A DNA stretch of 64,000 nt from Coprinellus micaceus (GCA_951394405.1 OX596344.1:1-64000), one strand, 5' to 3'. Positions 33,925 to 45,436 are shown, numbered from the stretch's first letter. Notes: generated by a model not told the origin, from the sequence alone. Program-made: numbers and translations.

Positions 33925-35816
33925 TTACACAAGTGCAAAATATCTCAACTCCCCCAGCCATCCCTTTATCAAGTGGGAGCCCCCGCGCTCTTCAGGTGGC
34001 CATGGATGGCCCCAAGGGCCTGAGACACCGTAACCACAGCTAGGAACCGTTTGGTCAGCCGATGTCGAAGGCGAGTAAGGCCGGAAGATACATACCTGTT
34101 TCAACAAAGATAGCCTGCGCTGGGTCCCTGATCGCCTGAAAAAGCCGACGGCTCCGCCAGCGGTCTGGATGGAAGCGGACGCGACATTTTTCGAGAACAG
34201 CCATGACATCTGCGGGCGACAAGCAGCTCTGAAGGAAACCGAAGAAAGCCTCCACAGACGACCAAGTTATATCCCCCGGCAATGTGAGGGAGTGCGGGTG
34301 CTGCAGAGTTGGCCAAGGTACATCGTCTGAATGGAGGTGGTGCCTCTCCGAGAAAGCGGTGTTGTCGAAAGAGTTGCTTGCCTCGAAGAAATTCTGAAAC
34401 GCCCGAGTCGCTGTCCACTCTCCAGAACGCCATCTAGCCCTCCTGGCCGACTGCTGAACGTCTTCGTCGACTTCATCTCGCCGCCAATCGTCCCTCAGCA
34501 TCCCCCCACCCTGGTTCTTACCTATGTTGTGCTGCTCATCGTGCCTACTTCCGGTAGAATTGGCTCGAGCTCCAAATCCCTCTTCCCTCACATTTCGTCT
34601 CTTGGCCGCGCGTTCTCTCGAAGATCGGTCGGCTTCGAGCTCTTCCATCTTGCGCCGAGACTCTTCCAGAGATGCGGCTCGTGCATAGTCGCCGTCGTCT
34701 TGCTGAAGAAAATCGCCGTTGAGGTCTGCGAATTGGTTTGCTGGAATATCGCCATTAGCGGCCGTATTGCTCCCTGACCAAATGACTTTAATCATGGCAA
34801 AACCTGCAGAGCTCGAAAACGTACCGTCGGATTGAAACTTAGTGTGAGAGCCGGGAGGGACGTCGGCACCTGGCGAAGGTACGTCCTCCATAGCATTCCA
34901 GAAATTCCTCTCGTCCCTTTCTCGAGCTCGGGCTTGCACCTCGTCCAGCCACCGCTTCTGTTTCAGTTCATCCCTTCTCTTCCCGAAATGTGTGCGCCCA
35001 CCCGAACGTGGCAACTCCTCCCCGTCCAAATCCCCGACTTTGACTCGCTTGCGATCTGGACCCTCGGGACCTTCTTGGTGTTCTGACATGCCCTCCATAA
35101 GTATATCGGTGTTCCAGTCTTCGTTCCCGTAATGATTGCCATTAAAGTCTTCGTGACATCTCTTGCCATAATGGTGTGTGGAGGCGTTTTCGTGCGCTAC
35201 GTCGACCTTGCGAATGGCGGTGATGCCAGGGTACCTTCTCACGAGACATTCGTAGTCGGGGTCGAGTTTATGGATGTCCCACTGATCGCGAGAGCAGTAC
35301 ACAAGAACCCTGAGATCCGGCCAAAGTAAGGACGGACACACCAGAGATATCGGTATGACTTCGGCCGACTCACCCACAGATGTCTATGACTCGGGGCCAT
35401 ATTCCCTCGTTTTCAACCCCAACCTCTCGGGAAGCACTGGGAACGTATCTCCAGGAACTTGAGCCAGTCCCGGAGACTTCGATGACGATGCGCCGCTGAG
35501 AGTATTCCAATTCCATGTCCTGAAAGTTGAGAGGAACATTGTGGGGGGATGCAGTCAGAGGGTGGAAGGTTGAGAAGTGAAGCGTGTTTCCATTGCGCCT
35601 CAAGATCCGGGCGGCCTGTGTGGCATCAAGGACACCAGGGACGGGTCCAGCATTCGCCAGGTTCAGGGGGAGGACGGTGCCTGGGGGTCTTGGAAAGCCG
35701 GTGAAGACCATGAGTCGATAGCGAAGGGGGGCGCTCGCAACCGAAACCCCTGGTATATATGCAAATCTAGAAGGACCTGGTCTACCTAAATCAGCTTTTA
35801 CGATAAACGGGGCCAT
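33925..35816 (-). CDS. HPDRW-motif protein, basidiomycete orphan family
   Basis: Three exons, 35816-35374, 35309-34096 and 34019-33925, with introns of 64 and 76 nt in matching phases, give 583 residues. The first 147 residues are globular and Pro/Leu-rich (ADLGRPGPSRFAYIPGV, GTVLPLNLANAGPVPGV). The middle (about 190-430) is highly charged and probably disordered or coiled, with KR-rich stretches that could be nuclear localisation signals. The C-terminal part reads LPGDITWSSVEAFFGFL, then EKCRVRFHPDRWRSRR near 520-535. Many agaricomycete hypothetical proteins share this 'long charged region plus W-x-x-VEAFF ... RFHPDRW' ending; HPDRW recalls J-domain HPD, but the helices do not otherwise match a J domain convincingly. 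The function is unknown. It sits between the two JmjC-like genes on the same strand. Confidence 0.72.
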
Positions 35817-36916
35817 GCGCAGCGTACAAAGGACACAGAATGGGTGTAGCAGGGCAGCTGCATGGCATGGCCCAGGCGCGGTCGGAAGCCATGCCTGACT
35901 CCGGTCGCTGCGAGCGTAGACCATAGCGCCATAGTTCCCTTTATTTCGCTCGCAGTGAGAACCACAGAGGACCACTGGAAGAAGAGAGAAAGTTATTGAA
36001 CGCAAGGGTGCTGAAGTGGATCGTAGGGTTGACCGTGTCTGAGCCTTACATAATAGCATCATCTGCTGGTTTCTGATCGCGATCGGTACCCGCTGGGGCT
36101 ACCTGAACCGCCATCTGCACGCGCTCTTTCTGTCCCTGCTCGACCAGCTTTCTTCATTCGTTCCTAAGACCCTCGGCTTGTGTCGCCGTCGCGAATCTTG
36201 TGCCAGCGCTTTCTTTAGGTCCCCCCATCACGCCCTTTCAGTGGACACGAAACCGGAGTCTTGACGAACAGATCTAGATAGTAGGGCTCTGGGGCTCGTG
36301 TGACTGACTCCTCAAGAGAACTGGTCCGAGGGCGTCTGTCTTTGTTTTGACAAAGCGTTTCGACTTCCCTCCTCGACTCGATCGAGATGACCCGACCTTC
36401 TTTTTATGTCATCGCTCTCGCGTGCACAGAGGCTCCTCTAGATCTAGCGAAAATACAGCCGAGTAGAGCCTCCTCATCCCCTCTTTCGAAACCTTTTCGC
36501 AGACTCCTCACGCCTGAAGGAACTGTGAGTCACGATTCGAACATTCCTGAAAGTCCTGCCTCATAAACAGTTCCGCAGCCGCCTTGAGCAAACGTTCGCA
36601 GGCTGGTAGCGCAAAGTCCGAACTCCCTCTAGCGGCTCGATTTTTGCTGGCCTCGGTGCCCCATCGGCGGAAGCTGAGTTCTCTCCCGTTTCTCTGGCAT
36701 TGCAGTCTAACTCTGTAGTACCTAGAAGGCCACTGTCATCCGTGTACGCGATGGGTACGTCAGCCACACTTCCAGGCCTTCAACTTAGAAAGCGACTCTT
36801 CATGTTCCCTTCCCCGGCTTTGTGTTGATGCACCGCCTGACGGGCCAGGGGCAATTAGTAAATTCAAAGCACTGGTACGAAATAGTGTAGCAACTTGTAG
36901 TACGATAATACTCGAA
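35817..36916. other. Intergenic region between minus-strand genes
   Basis: About 1.1 kb between the end of the second JmjC-like gene and the start of the HPDRW gene. The left part is presumably the latter's promoter. Pyrimidine-rich tracts occur at 36120-36240 and 36300-36500. No extra gene was recognised. Confidence 0.45.
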
Positions 36917-39900
36917 TCAATGTTGATCCTTTCCGAGACGGATACGGCGATAATGCTCTATATCAGACCAATTTTCCCCAACTATATCATCTGACCAAAG
37001 GTATTTGTGTTAGGCAAGCAGTTGAGGCGTTGAATGTCACTCACCGAAGCCTTCTCGCGATGTCTCCGGGTCTGAACGAATGCGAATATCCATGGATTGA
37101 AATTCTTCCCAGTCCGGTGTCGTGACAGGTTTTCCCCGTAATGCGTCCAATCGAGCAGACAAGCACGCATTGTCTTTCACGGTTGCTTCGAGTGTATCGA
37201 AGAGGAAACTTCCTTCGCCCTGCCCGGCTTTTGTGCCCTCCACGCTCTCGGGACGCCAGTAGTGTCGAATGACGGCGATATAACGCGCAAGGTATGGCAT
37301 CCACACCTCGTTGTACACCGAAATTCGAGTTTGTGAGGCTAGATCGAACACGAAGAAATGTTGCTCCACCCAGTAAACCATCCTCCGACAAAGACGCCGA
37401 GCCTCTACCATTTCTTGCCTCTCATGCTCCGTAACCGCACCGTCCGAATAGTCGTCACCAGCGAGGATATTGGCTAGCTCCATTATGTTAGCCAAAGACA
37501 AGAGACTTTCCAATCCATGCACCGTCGAAACGTCGGGAGTGTGGGCACATTCTGTTAACGGTGCCAGCGCATCAGGGGGGCTGTTGAGTATGGAAAGCGA
37601 ATGAATCACCTTCTGCCTCCCTTTGGTTGAGGAAAAGGCCAGATAAATAAACCATATGGTAGAAGTGTACCAGCCTTCGCAACATGGTCCTCGAATCCTT
37701 GTGGCTGGTGCGAGATGGAGCTAGATTTTCGATGAATTCCCGGATGACGCTTCCACATGTCTCTTTCAGGGTCGACGAGGCATACCAGTACGACCCTCGC
37801 ATGATTGCGTGTCCCGTTGCCAGTGCGATATACGGAGTACCTGGCCTGAGGATTCTAAATAATCGTTTAGACGCAAAATTCTCGCATGAAGGCAGTAGAG
37901 CAGCATACTCACAGAGCAGAACCCGCCTCTAGATGGAGAGGCACGTAATCAGCCGCTTCTAAGCCTTCGTAGCCGGAGGTCCGTCGTTCACCGATCAAGA
38001 AACACATAGAGCCCATCTGTATTTCCAGATAGAGCCCTAGGCCATGGCTCTCGACTCGAAGTTTAGAATAAGCAGACTTTGTCCAGACGGAGGCAAACTG
38101 CAACATGCTTTGAGGAAATTCGTGCCAGGAGTGGCACCACGGTTGGTTGATGGTGGCATCCCACGCCAGAATGTTGGACGAAATGGCACGGGGAGGAAGG
38201 GCAGCGGAATGGGTGAGTGGAAGAGGGCCGGACCGTATGATTCTCGGGGGTGAGGCCCTCACAGCGTCCAGAAAGGACGAAAATCTGACGAAAATCTGAC
38301 GGTCGTCGTCTGGCCTAGAAAAGTCTTGGCGTACTTCGCATTCTAGTTTGTTCGGGTGAAGGAAAGATATCGTGGACATACCATAGGCTGGTACCACCCT
38401 CAGCAACGAGCCAATCGCTCGGAGCGCCTGCTCGTCGAAGCTTGAGTTTAAGGGCAGGGCCTGGTGAAGCTGGTTTACGACAACATGTTTCTGGCGAACG
38501 ATGTCCTGCGCAAGTGTAGCAGGCCAGTCGTGCGCCGTTTCCGCAAGCACATGACAAATATGAATGCTGCTGACAGACAGAGAAGGCGCGAGAGCCCTCT
38601 GGCCGACTTCCCACATAGAGGTGAACCACACCATCTCGTCCAACGACTGAATATGTGAGTGCAAAGACGGATTGGAGATTGGCCGACTGACTTACGTGAA
38701 ACCGGGCGGTGAATTGGAGTGTATCGCCGAACTGTTTCGCGTAGATCTGGATATGAAGTTAGAAGAATCTGGGAGAGTAGGGAATAGGCATACTTTATCG
38801 TGAGGATTACAATTAATCGAGGTCATGGGGACGATCGCCTTCAAAAAGTTGGCTCAGCCGACGACGACGAGAAAAAACGGTCAATGCTACCCACCCTTTC
38901 CGCAGTTAAATCAACAGAGAAATGAACTTGAGACGGTGCTTGATATCTGGAGCGCTTTTGATGCTGCAGAGGTGCGGAACCACTCTCTTTACGCACGTCT
39001 GGAGCGGGATAGGGCGCATTGCGCAGTGACCGAGTCTTATTCCTCCTAGCACCCACTCCAGATCCCCGACACGTCGAAGCCGCCTTCGAGCCTGAAATAT
39101 TCTCTAGGGTCGAGTCAGAGTGAATCCTCTGAAGTCAGGAACCGTATATGGCCCACCAGTCTTCCCACGGCTCGCCAGAGCTGGAGTGCCGGGAACGCTC
39201 GGAAGGAGGCTCGGAGGTAGGGGGGTCGGCGCAAACGATCCTTGGTATCGAGGTACGACTTGAAAATCGGTGAACGCGGCCGCGCCCTCAGCTTCCCGTG
39301 AAGGCATACCTTGGACTGTGGATGGTCCAGATGGGTCAACAGGCAGAGCCCCCGAAATTTGCGGGGGGGATTCTTGCCTCAAGGCCGGTCTTTTTGAGGA
39401 GACGTGCGTTTCGTCGAACCGGATAGCTTCTTCTGATAACGGAGCAAACGAAGGGCAGCACAAATGTTCGGACGGCGTTGCTATTGGGGGCTCTGCAGAT
39501 TTCGGTTAATAAAGGGATATGTGGACATGCGATACGAAAGGGAGTTACCTGCGCGTAGCCATTCGGAATCGCTGAGCGAAACGGAAGACCAAGGGAGGCT
39601 ATTTAGGTCCCGAAACAATTCCCTGAATCGCATATCCGGTAGGCACAGTCCAAGGGCGACGTCCGTCAGCGCTATAAAGATACGGCGATCCACCTCAAGC
39701 AGAAGCTGGGGTCTAGGCCCGCCTAATCCTTGCCACATCTACGCCTGTGAGTTCGACCTCAACAAACTGGGTTACGGAACACCCACCTTCAGGAGTTGCA
39801 GCCTACTTACATCGCGGAGCATGAGTTGGGTGGGTAAGAACAGACAGACCCCAGATACCCCCAGGGCTAGTTGCAACGGCAGTTTGAACGTGTGTGGGGT

Positions 39901-40921
39901 GTTCAGGCGTTGCAGAAACGAGTCCACTTCGTCCTCCGCTCGTCTATTTCATGCGCGTAAGACCCAGCACTTGGCAAGACGGGAGGGTAGCGAGTCACTC
40001 ACATAGCAATCCTTTTCAAGAAGACCTGGAATTCCGAGATCGTAGTGGGGATATCCTCGCTGGGGTCTTTGGACTATGAGAGCTCAGTCTCAAACTTGCG
40101 GAAACTAGTCAAACGAGGGAAGGTTGTACAGACCTGAAACAGGATGCTCATGTATAGGGAAGCACATTCAAAGTTTGATATGATATTGTGCCCATCGATG
40201 TCCCGAAGGCGGTGGGACAGCGACATGAAAAGGGAAGACGCGACATTGTACTTGGATGAGGGGTGTCGAACCCATGGGACTTCAGATGAAGCGACCGAAC
40301 TCTCGAAACAGAAGGCTTGTTGAAGGGTAGCTAACCCGCTTCGCACAACCGTGGGCCAGCTCTCCATTCTTTTATAGAACTTGAGAGGGTCCGAAGTCAG
40401 CCTACCCAAGCCGGTCGACTTGAAAGAAACCACCCACAATTTTACCAGGATAGGGGATTGGAGATCTTGTTTGGCGGCCATGTGGGGAAGCCGAAGCTGG
40501 TTCGGGTGAGTTTGCGGAAGTGATCCATCGAAGTACATCGAATAGCCGGTATTGCAGAAGATTTGATGCGAGGTGGCTGACTTTTTCTTTGCTGATCTTT
40601 GCGTTCGAGTTACCAAACAAGCTTTCCACCGTCCCGCGTCCGGGCATCAGCGCCGAGTCCAACCCCAGATGGCGCACCAGTTCATTGAGTGGCACTTGCG
40701 CCTCAGACGCCGACAACCGCCTCCCAACCGCCTAGTGAAGAATCATTGAACTGAACCAACGAAGAGCGGGAAGCGGATCTCACTTCGATCATCGGTGAGT
40801 AATGGGAAGCCTCGCCAGGGATCCTATGGGGAGGTCGAGGCGGTCCGGTATACCAAGGGAGTTCGTCGAGAAGGTCACCATGATGTGGCGGAGGAGCGTC
40901 AGCGCTGGAGGAGTTCATCAT
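36917..40921 (-). CDS. JmjC-like protein with N-terminal hydrophobic segment (paralogue 2)
   Basis: A 16-exon model of 1045 residues: 40921-40784, 40731-40537, 40496-40134, 40073-40003, 39943-39811, 39705-39549, 39492-39310, 39258-39157, 39101-39057, 38998-38895, 38838-38794, 38746-38696, 38646-37913, 37845-37671, 37612-37045 and 36990-36917. Phases agree at every junction; introns are 40-105 nt. A hydrophobic segment lies at about 277-298 (LALGVSGVCLFLPTQLML). A Pro/Ser-rich linker follows (about 355-450), then a JmjC-like part (about 600-850) ending LEAGSALPGTPY and GHAIMRGSYWYASSTL, and a helical C-terminus with TPDVSTVHGLESLLSLANI. The sites aligned with the iron ligands read RVE near 725 and PY instead of PH. 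It shares domain order with the gene at 29363-33553. The ATG at 40921 follows a TATATTTG element. Confidence 0.7.
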
Positions 40922-41766
40922 TACAACTCGATGCGATATCACCTCGAGTGACACAAATATAAAGCTCTCACTACTTGCCACTGAGACCTGATCTGGCTCC
41001 CCAAAGCTACGGATTGATACCTCACGCGCAGGCCGTCGCCGGACGTGGACCTTGTCGTGATCAATGGGTGGCCTCCGCAAATCCAATAGACCAGCCTCTA
41101 GCCTAGAAGGACACTCGCTAAGGACGCTCGCTTTAGGATATGCTACCGGTCTGTTGATGTTGACGCTGCTTGCATTGTTCTCATCCACGCTTTCCCAGAC
41201 CAGTTGATCGTCGGGCCATGTCGTCGGGCCACGCAACGGACCTTCGTTTCGAAGCTGGTTACTTCTATCCCACCGATTCCACCGTGCTCGCTTCACTACC
41301 TCGGCGCTGTTCCCAACTGTGGGCTGAACCCCCTAAATGAAGCACACCGTGCCGCGGGATTTACTTGCTGTCATCTAACCCACTGCTCGCCTTCGACTTC
41401 ACAAGGAGTGCTTGGGTTTCCAACTTGGCCAAGGCCCACATCGGTCGGAGGTAGACTGGCGTTGCGCTGAGCCACTGAGCCTCACCCAGCTCTCGGTCCA
41501 AGACCCTGGACCCTTTGGTTATGGTCATGGTAGTCCTTTGTGCGAGTCACGTTGTACCGAAGACCAAAACCAAGAGCGCATAATTGATACGTTGTGGCTA
41601 AACCGCTGTGACCACAGTCTGCAGCGCGGGGGCCTTCCTTTGGATAACCATGGGAGGTGCCACCATCCCGAAGTTCTTATATTAATATGACAGATAACAC
41701 CTTCAGTTGGTCATCCTCCCTTCCCTTCCCTAGCCTTTCGTACTTGGCCCCGAGCACCCTCTGGCG

Positions 41767-42506
41767 ATGGAACTTCCGGCAACCGGTACCCTTTCATCGA
41801 TAGTGTCGCTGCCGGCGTGCCCACTTGTAAGGCCAAAGCCTGCCACATGCGCTACCAGCCCTTCGTCTTCCCATGACCCTGGAAGTCCGAATCATCGTGG
41901 ACGCCTTCATCAGCTGGAGGCCCTTGTTGCAGAGGTACTATACTATTCCTATCATTCTTTCGATTGTAGCTGTCTAACCGTACCACGACATTGCTTATAG
42001 ACGATGAATAAGTTCATTGACGTCGCCGAATGCCCGATTTGCTACACCTTGATGGCCTCACCCTTCACGTAAGACCTTTTTAGTCTGAACGATTTCTGGC
42101 CGGCTCATGACCATCGAAACGTTCCAGGATGCAATGTGGGCACAATTTGTGCGGCAAATGTTTACGGCGCGTATTCGCCCTGGAACTCTCTCAAAAGCTC
42201 CAAGGCCTGGATGGATGTGTCGGTCATACCCGGTTAGACTGTCAGCGCATCCCCACCTGCAAAGGAGAGAAGAATCGCCTGAAACGTGCTTTGAGAGAAC
42301 ACGGCTGCGACCCCTCCACATTCCTGCACTATAAATGCCCTATTTGCTCAGCGACGATCTGGAAAATTCCAGTTTTGAACCACAGACTGAGGGCCCACAT
42401 AACGGAGATGGCCGAACTTCACCAAGAATACTTGAAGTCCAAAGACATGACGGTCGGCCGTAGCTCGTCCACCAAACTGTTTGAGGGTCTGTTCTTGGAT
42501 ATCTGA
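41767..42506 (+). CDS. RING-finger protein, probable E3 ubiquitin ligase
   Basis: Three exons, 41767-41934, 42001-42068 and 42128-42506, with introns of 66 and 59 nt, give 204 residues with matching phases. A RING-HC pattern is complete after splicing: CPIC at 67-70, C-G-H at 82-84, C87, C90, then a long loop of about 58 residues containing more Cys, and CPIC at 149-152. The long loop is unusual; common RINGs have 4-48 residues there. The N-terminal 56 residues are Ser/Pro-rich, followed by a short helix (HQLEALVAETMNKFIDV). RING proteins recruit ubiquitin-loaded E2 enzymes and promote transfer to substrates; the partner is unknown. It starts divergently from the JmjC-like gene at 40921, sharing an 845-bp intergenic region. 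Confidence 0.8.
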
Positions 42507-42958
42507 TCCGCAGACCTGCACGCAATCCCTACTGCATGTAATAATTACTTCTGTATTTGAAGATTTCATATGCTTGATTTAGGCGGCGTCCCAGCAATTG
42601 ATGAGAAAATACTGAACCGCGCGGGAGGTACATATCATTATATTTGCACTTCACACCCGGGTGCGTCGATATCGGGCGATCCGGACGACCTGGTCTGAGC
42701 GGCCCCCAATTCGGTAACTTCTGGCAAGTCGAGCTTGCGGGCGCTTAAAATTAACTTAGAATCTTGGGGTCGTGGCATTGAAATCCCGTGAGGTGGCTGT
42801 GTAGGCAGCCAAAATGATTGGATCAAGAAGTTGAAGAACTACAACCTGGCTTCACCGCAGCCGCGTGCCACCAGCCTCGACGAGCTGTGAGTTGCCTAGG
42901 TATTCTGTACGCTTTGAAACATGTCTGTGTCTGTTCTGTTGGACACGGAGAACCGCAG
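42507..42958. other. Intergenic, contains one dispersed repeat copy
   Basis: Apart from the GTGGCTGTG..ATGATTGGATCAA repeat at about 42791-42825, nothing coding was seen between the RING gene and the TOR relic. Confidence 0.5.
42791..42825 (+). repeat. Dispersed intergenic repeat, copy 1
   Basis: The sequence GTGGCTGTGTAGG followed by GCCAAAATGATTGGATCAA shares about 28 of 35 positions with copies near 50555 and 59486. It lies about 300 bp downstream of the RING gene. The beginning resembles a pol III A-box, but no clear tRNA or B-box follows. Confidence 0.65.
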
Positions 42959-43895
42959 TTAGACCTTGAGGGTCTTGTCGTCTGGGTGGGACATGAGTTT
43001 ACTCCAAGTCAGCAAGTCAGCATAAGGGGATCGGGTCCGCTTAGCGGTCAACTTGTCTTGCACGCGCTTGTAAACGAAGAGAGCTCGTTCATTGCAAGCT
43101 TCATCGGGTCCTCGGCCTCTGCAGAAGGGTATCAGTTGCGGCTATCCAGGAAGGGAATAGCGTGATCTCGCAAGTGTTCCTGAAGCTTCCCTCAATTCCG
43201 CTCTCCTTGTGGAATGGTGACGTACTTCGATTGCGTGCACAAGCATCCCGGTCAAACGGAAGGGGAAGGGCACCTTCTCGATGGATAGTGACCTCCAAAC
43301 AATCACCGAATTCGATGGGGACGACCTTTCCTGTTTTCGCTCGAGAAGTAGATCGGACGGATGTTGATATCCAAGCTGGGTATCCAAGCCGGGGGTGTGT
43401 CCGACCATGCTGTTGACCGCGGGCGGACGGGTATATGTGTCGCTCGTCGCTCTTAGCAGTCCTCGAGATTTGCGCTCTTCAGCCCCAAAACTCTGTACAG
43501 GTCCTGCCGTGTCGTGTTCTCTAGTGCGTACTCGAACACTTCGACCTGTTAGAGAAGCATAATCCGGCACCAGCTATCAAATTGGTCAGAACCCACATAG
43601 AGCATCAAGCGCACTCGAGATTCATGCGAGATTCGCCGTCGCGAACGAGTACGTGGAATGCAACGTATCGCAGTCTTGCGCCCATCCAAAGAATCCCGCA
43701 TTGGGGGCCAAGGGAATGACTGGGTGTCTTTGTATATGAAGGCGGCGTTCGAAGCTAGCTGTGTCGACGGTCGACGGACAGAAGGCAGTTGATCAAACTG
43801 AAGAGCTGCATGACCCGCTCGTCCAGTCGCAAGTATTCGTGCCCCTTAAGAGCGTACTGATGACCACGGCCATCGCTGTTCTTGAGTAATTCTAG
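42959..43895 (-). pseudogene. TOR kinase catalytic-domain relic
   Basis: Fragments in several frames follow the order of the TOR (PI3K-like) kinase domain. Near 43880-43770: [23 protein letters not shown]. Near 43750-43670: IQRHPVIPLAPNAGFFGW and DCDTLHS. Near 43645: VLVRDGESRMNLE. Near 43560-43500: PDYASLT, VEVFEYALENTTRQDLY. Near 43430-43380: YTRPPAVNSMVGH, HPSDLLLER. Near 43325-43300: EFGDCLEV. Near 43275-43220: PFRLTGMLVHAIEV. Near 43199-43161: GIEGSFRNTCEIT. Near 43093-43045: NERALFVYKRVQDKLT. At least five frameshifts and several stops separate them. The catalytic DRHPSN motif is disrupted (an insertion, D and R lost) and DFG reads EFG. No FATC end is visible. TOR normally controls growth from nutrients; this copy cannot make a kinase. 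A functional TOR is presumably elsewhere. Confidence 0.85.
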
Positions 43896-45436
43896 AACGT
43901 CCACCCTTCAGCAAAGCCTGCATGACGCTAACGGGACTATTTTTCTCCACACGCTCCGCGACGCTGAGAGCACAGCGGTATGACGTGCGGGGCTTGATGA
44001 TTTATAGGCAACTGTGGGGGGCGGTAGATGAGAGCTGAGGGTGGGTTAAGTTGTTGATATTGCGAATAATGTTGATGTGGGGTGTTTAAATGCGAACGAT
44101 GGTCTAGGGGACCAAGTTAGAAACCCTCTTCAAAAGCAGACGTTTCGATAGATACCTGGGGAATGACTTCCAGCCATGTTCGTCATAGTGGCCATACTTG
44201 AGCCACAATGTGAGCAAGAACAGGGTTTCCTGGAGGGCATCCTGGTTCTCAAAGATATCGACACGAAGAATCCAGGTCGGCATTGTGCGTAACAGCGCTC
44301 AAGGCGTCCTCCGCTAAGAAAGCACGGCCCGTTAAGCCTCGCCTTCTTGGTGCGGACTGTCCGAGTGGTGACGGAGTGGCAGGCTCTTAGGCAGCGTGCT
44401 TATCTAGCGCTCTGTCGTTTCCAAGAAAGTTGGGCGTAGTCTAGGTAGGGTTCAAGCCTTGGCAGGAAGGAGGTGTTCCCGACAGAGTTGCAAAGTGGAA
44501 ACAGGGTGCGGTGGGAGTGACCTAACGGGTGGTGTTGGCGTCGCAGAGATTGGGATCGTCCGGCTCGGGATCAACACGCTGATGGATGAGCGGTGACTGA
44601 ATAGAACCCATGTTGGATGTTGGATTGGGTATCCATTGTGAGGATGAGCGTTGGGTTCTGTCGGCGAACAAAATCTATTCTGCTAGTGGCCTTGGATCTC
44701 TTCGGCGATCGGCTCGCCTCGTACAGCGCGACTTGAGGGGCGTCTCTGTCGTCGTTCCGGCTGGGGACCATGATCATCACCGCGCTGAAATGAGAGGTCC
44801 ATTGGAGAAGGTGAGCCGAGGTCTGGAGGAAATGGGATAGGACGCACCTATAAAACACGATCCTTCCTCCTCAGACAGTCCTTCACCCATGTCAGCTAGA
44901 TTCCAGGACGCAGCGCACATACAGGGTTAACCCAGATAACAATCACTCCGGGCCAAAAGCCCTGAATTCAGTCGGAGGGAGATAAAACCCGTATTATTGC
45001 AGGTAAGATGGTACATACGCAGTCGCGGCGGCGCAAGAAGGGAGAGCCTTGAACTGCGGGCATCAGAAGCGACTGCGCGTTGTAGGGCGCCATCATATTT
45101 CCTTTTTCAATCACATCTCACCGCCAACTCTTCGTTCAAGGCCTCTTGGACGCTGTCCTTGGGCTCGCCAAGGTGGAATCAACTCGAATGAAACAGTGTT
45201 GCAAGGAATATCTCAAGCGCCTATAACCTGGCATCTGAATCATAATCTTGTCTTTGAACTCTGATCCCCTACCCATTCGATTCTGGCTACGCTGTTTCTT
45301 CGACGCACAGGATCTCCCGAAGTGCCTCGGACAGACCCAGAGAAGGTTGGCCGCTGAGCAGACAAAGGGAGAACAATGAATACCGGCGTTTAGCATTCAG
45401 TACACGATCGAGGTGGTACTACATATCAGGGTGTTG
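43896..45436. other. Intergenic, no supported gene
   Basis: This lies between the TOR relic and the MYND gene. A TATA-like CCTATAAAACA at about 44848 precedes an ATG at 44889 whose frame stops after 13 codons. A tRNA-Leu-like stretch lies at about 44350-44466 (listed separately). Otherwise I see nothing. Confidence 0.4.
44350..44466 (+). pseudogene. tRNA-Leu-like sequence, probably degenerate
   Basis: TGTCCGAGTGGTGACGG at about 44358-44374 matches the A-box/D-arm of class II (Leu/Ser) tRNAs, with a UCC/GGA D-stem. GGTTCAAGCC at 44449-44458 matches the B-box. A loop CTTAGGC with U33 and purine 37 would give anticodon UAG (Leu), on a stem with four of five pairs. However, the acceptor and T-stems do not pair, and there are about four extra bases before the anticodon arm. 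It is most likely a decayed tRNA or tRNA-derived repeat. Confidence 0.3.

Noticed and set aside
42818..43165. Plus-strand open frame of 115 codons
   Set aside because: It is antisense to the TOR relic and starts within a dispersed repeat; no protein-like features.
44889..44930. Gene start after a good TATA box
   Set aside because: The frame stops after 13 codons and no downstream exon could be joined with confidence.
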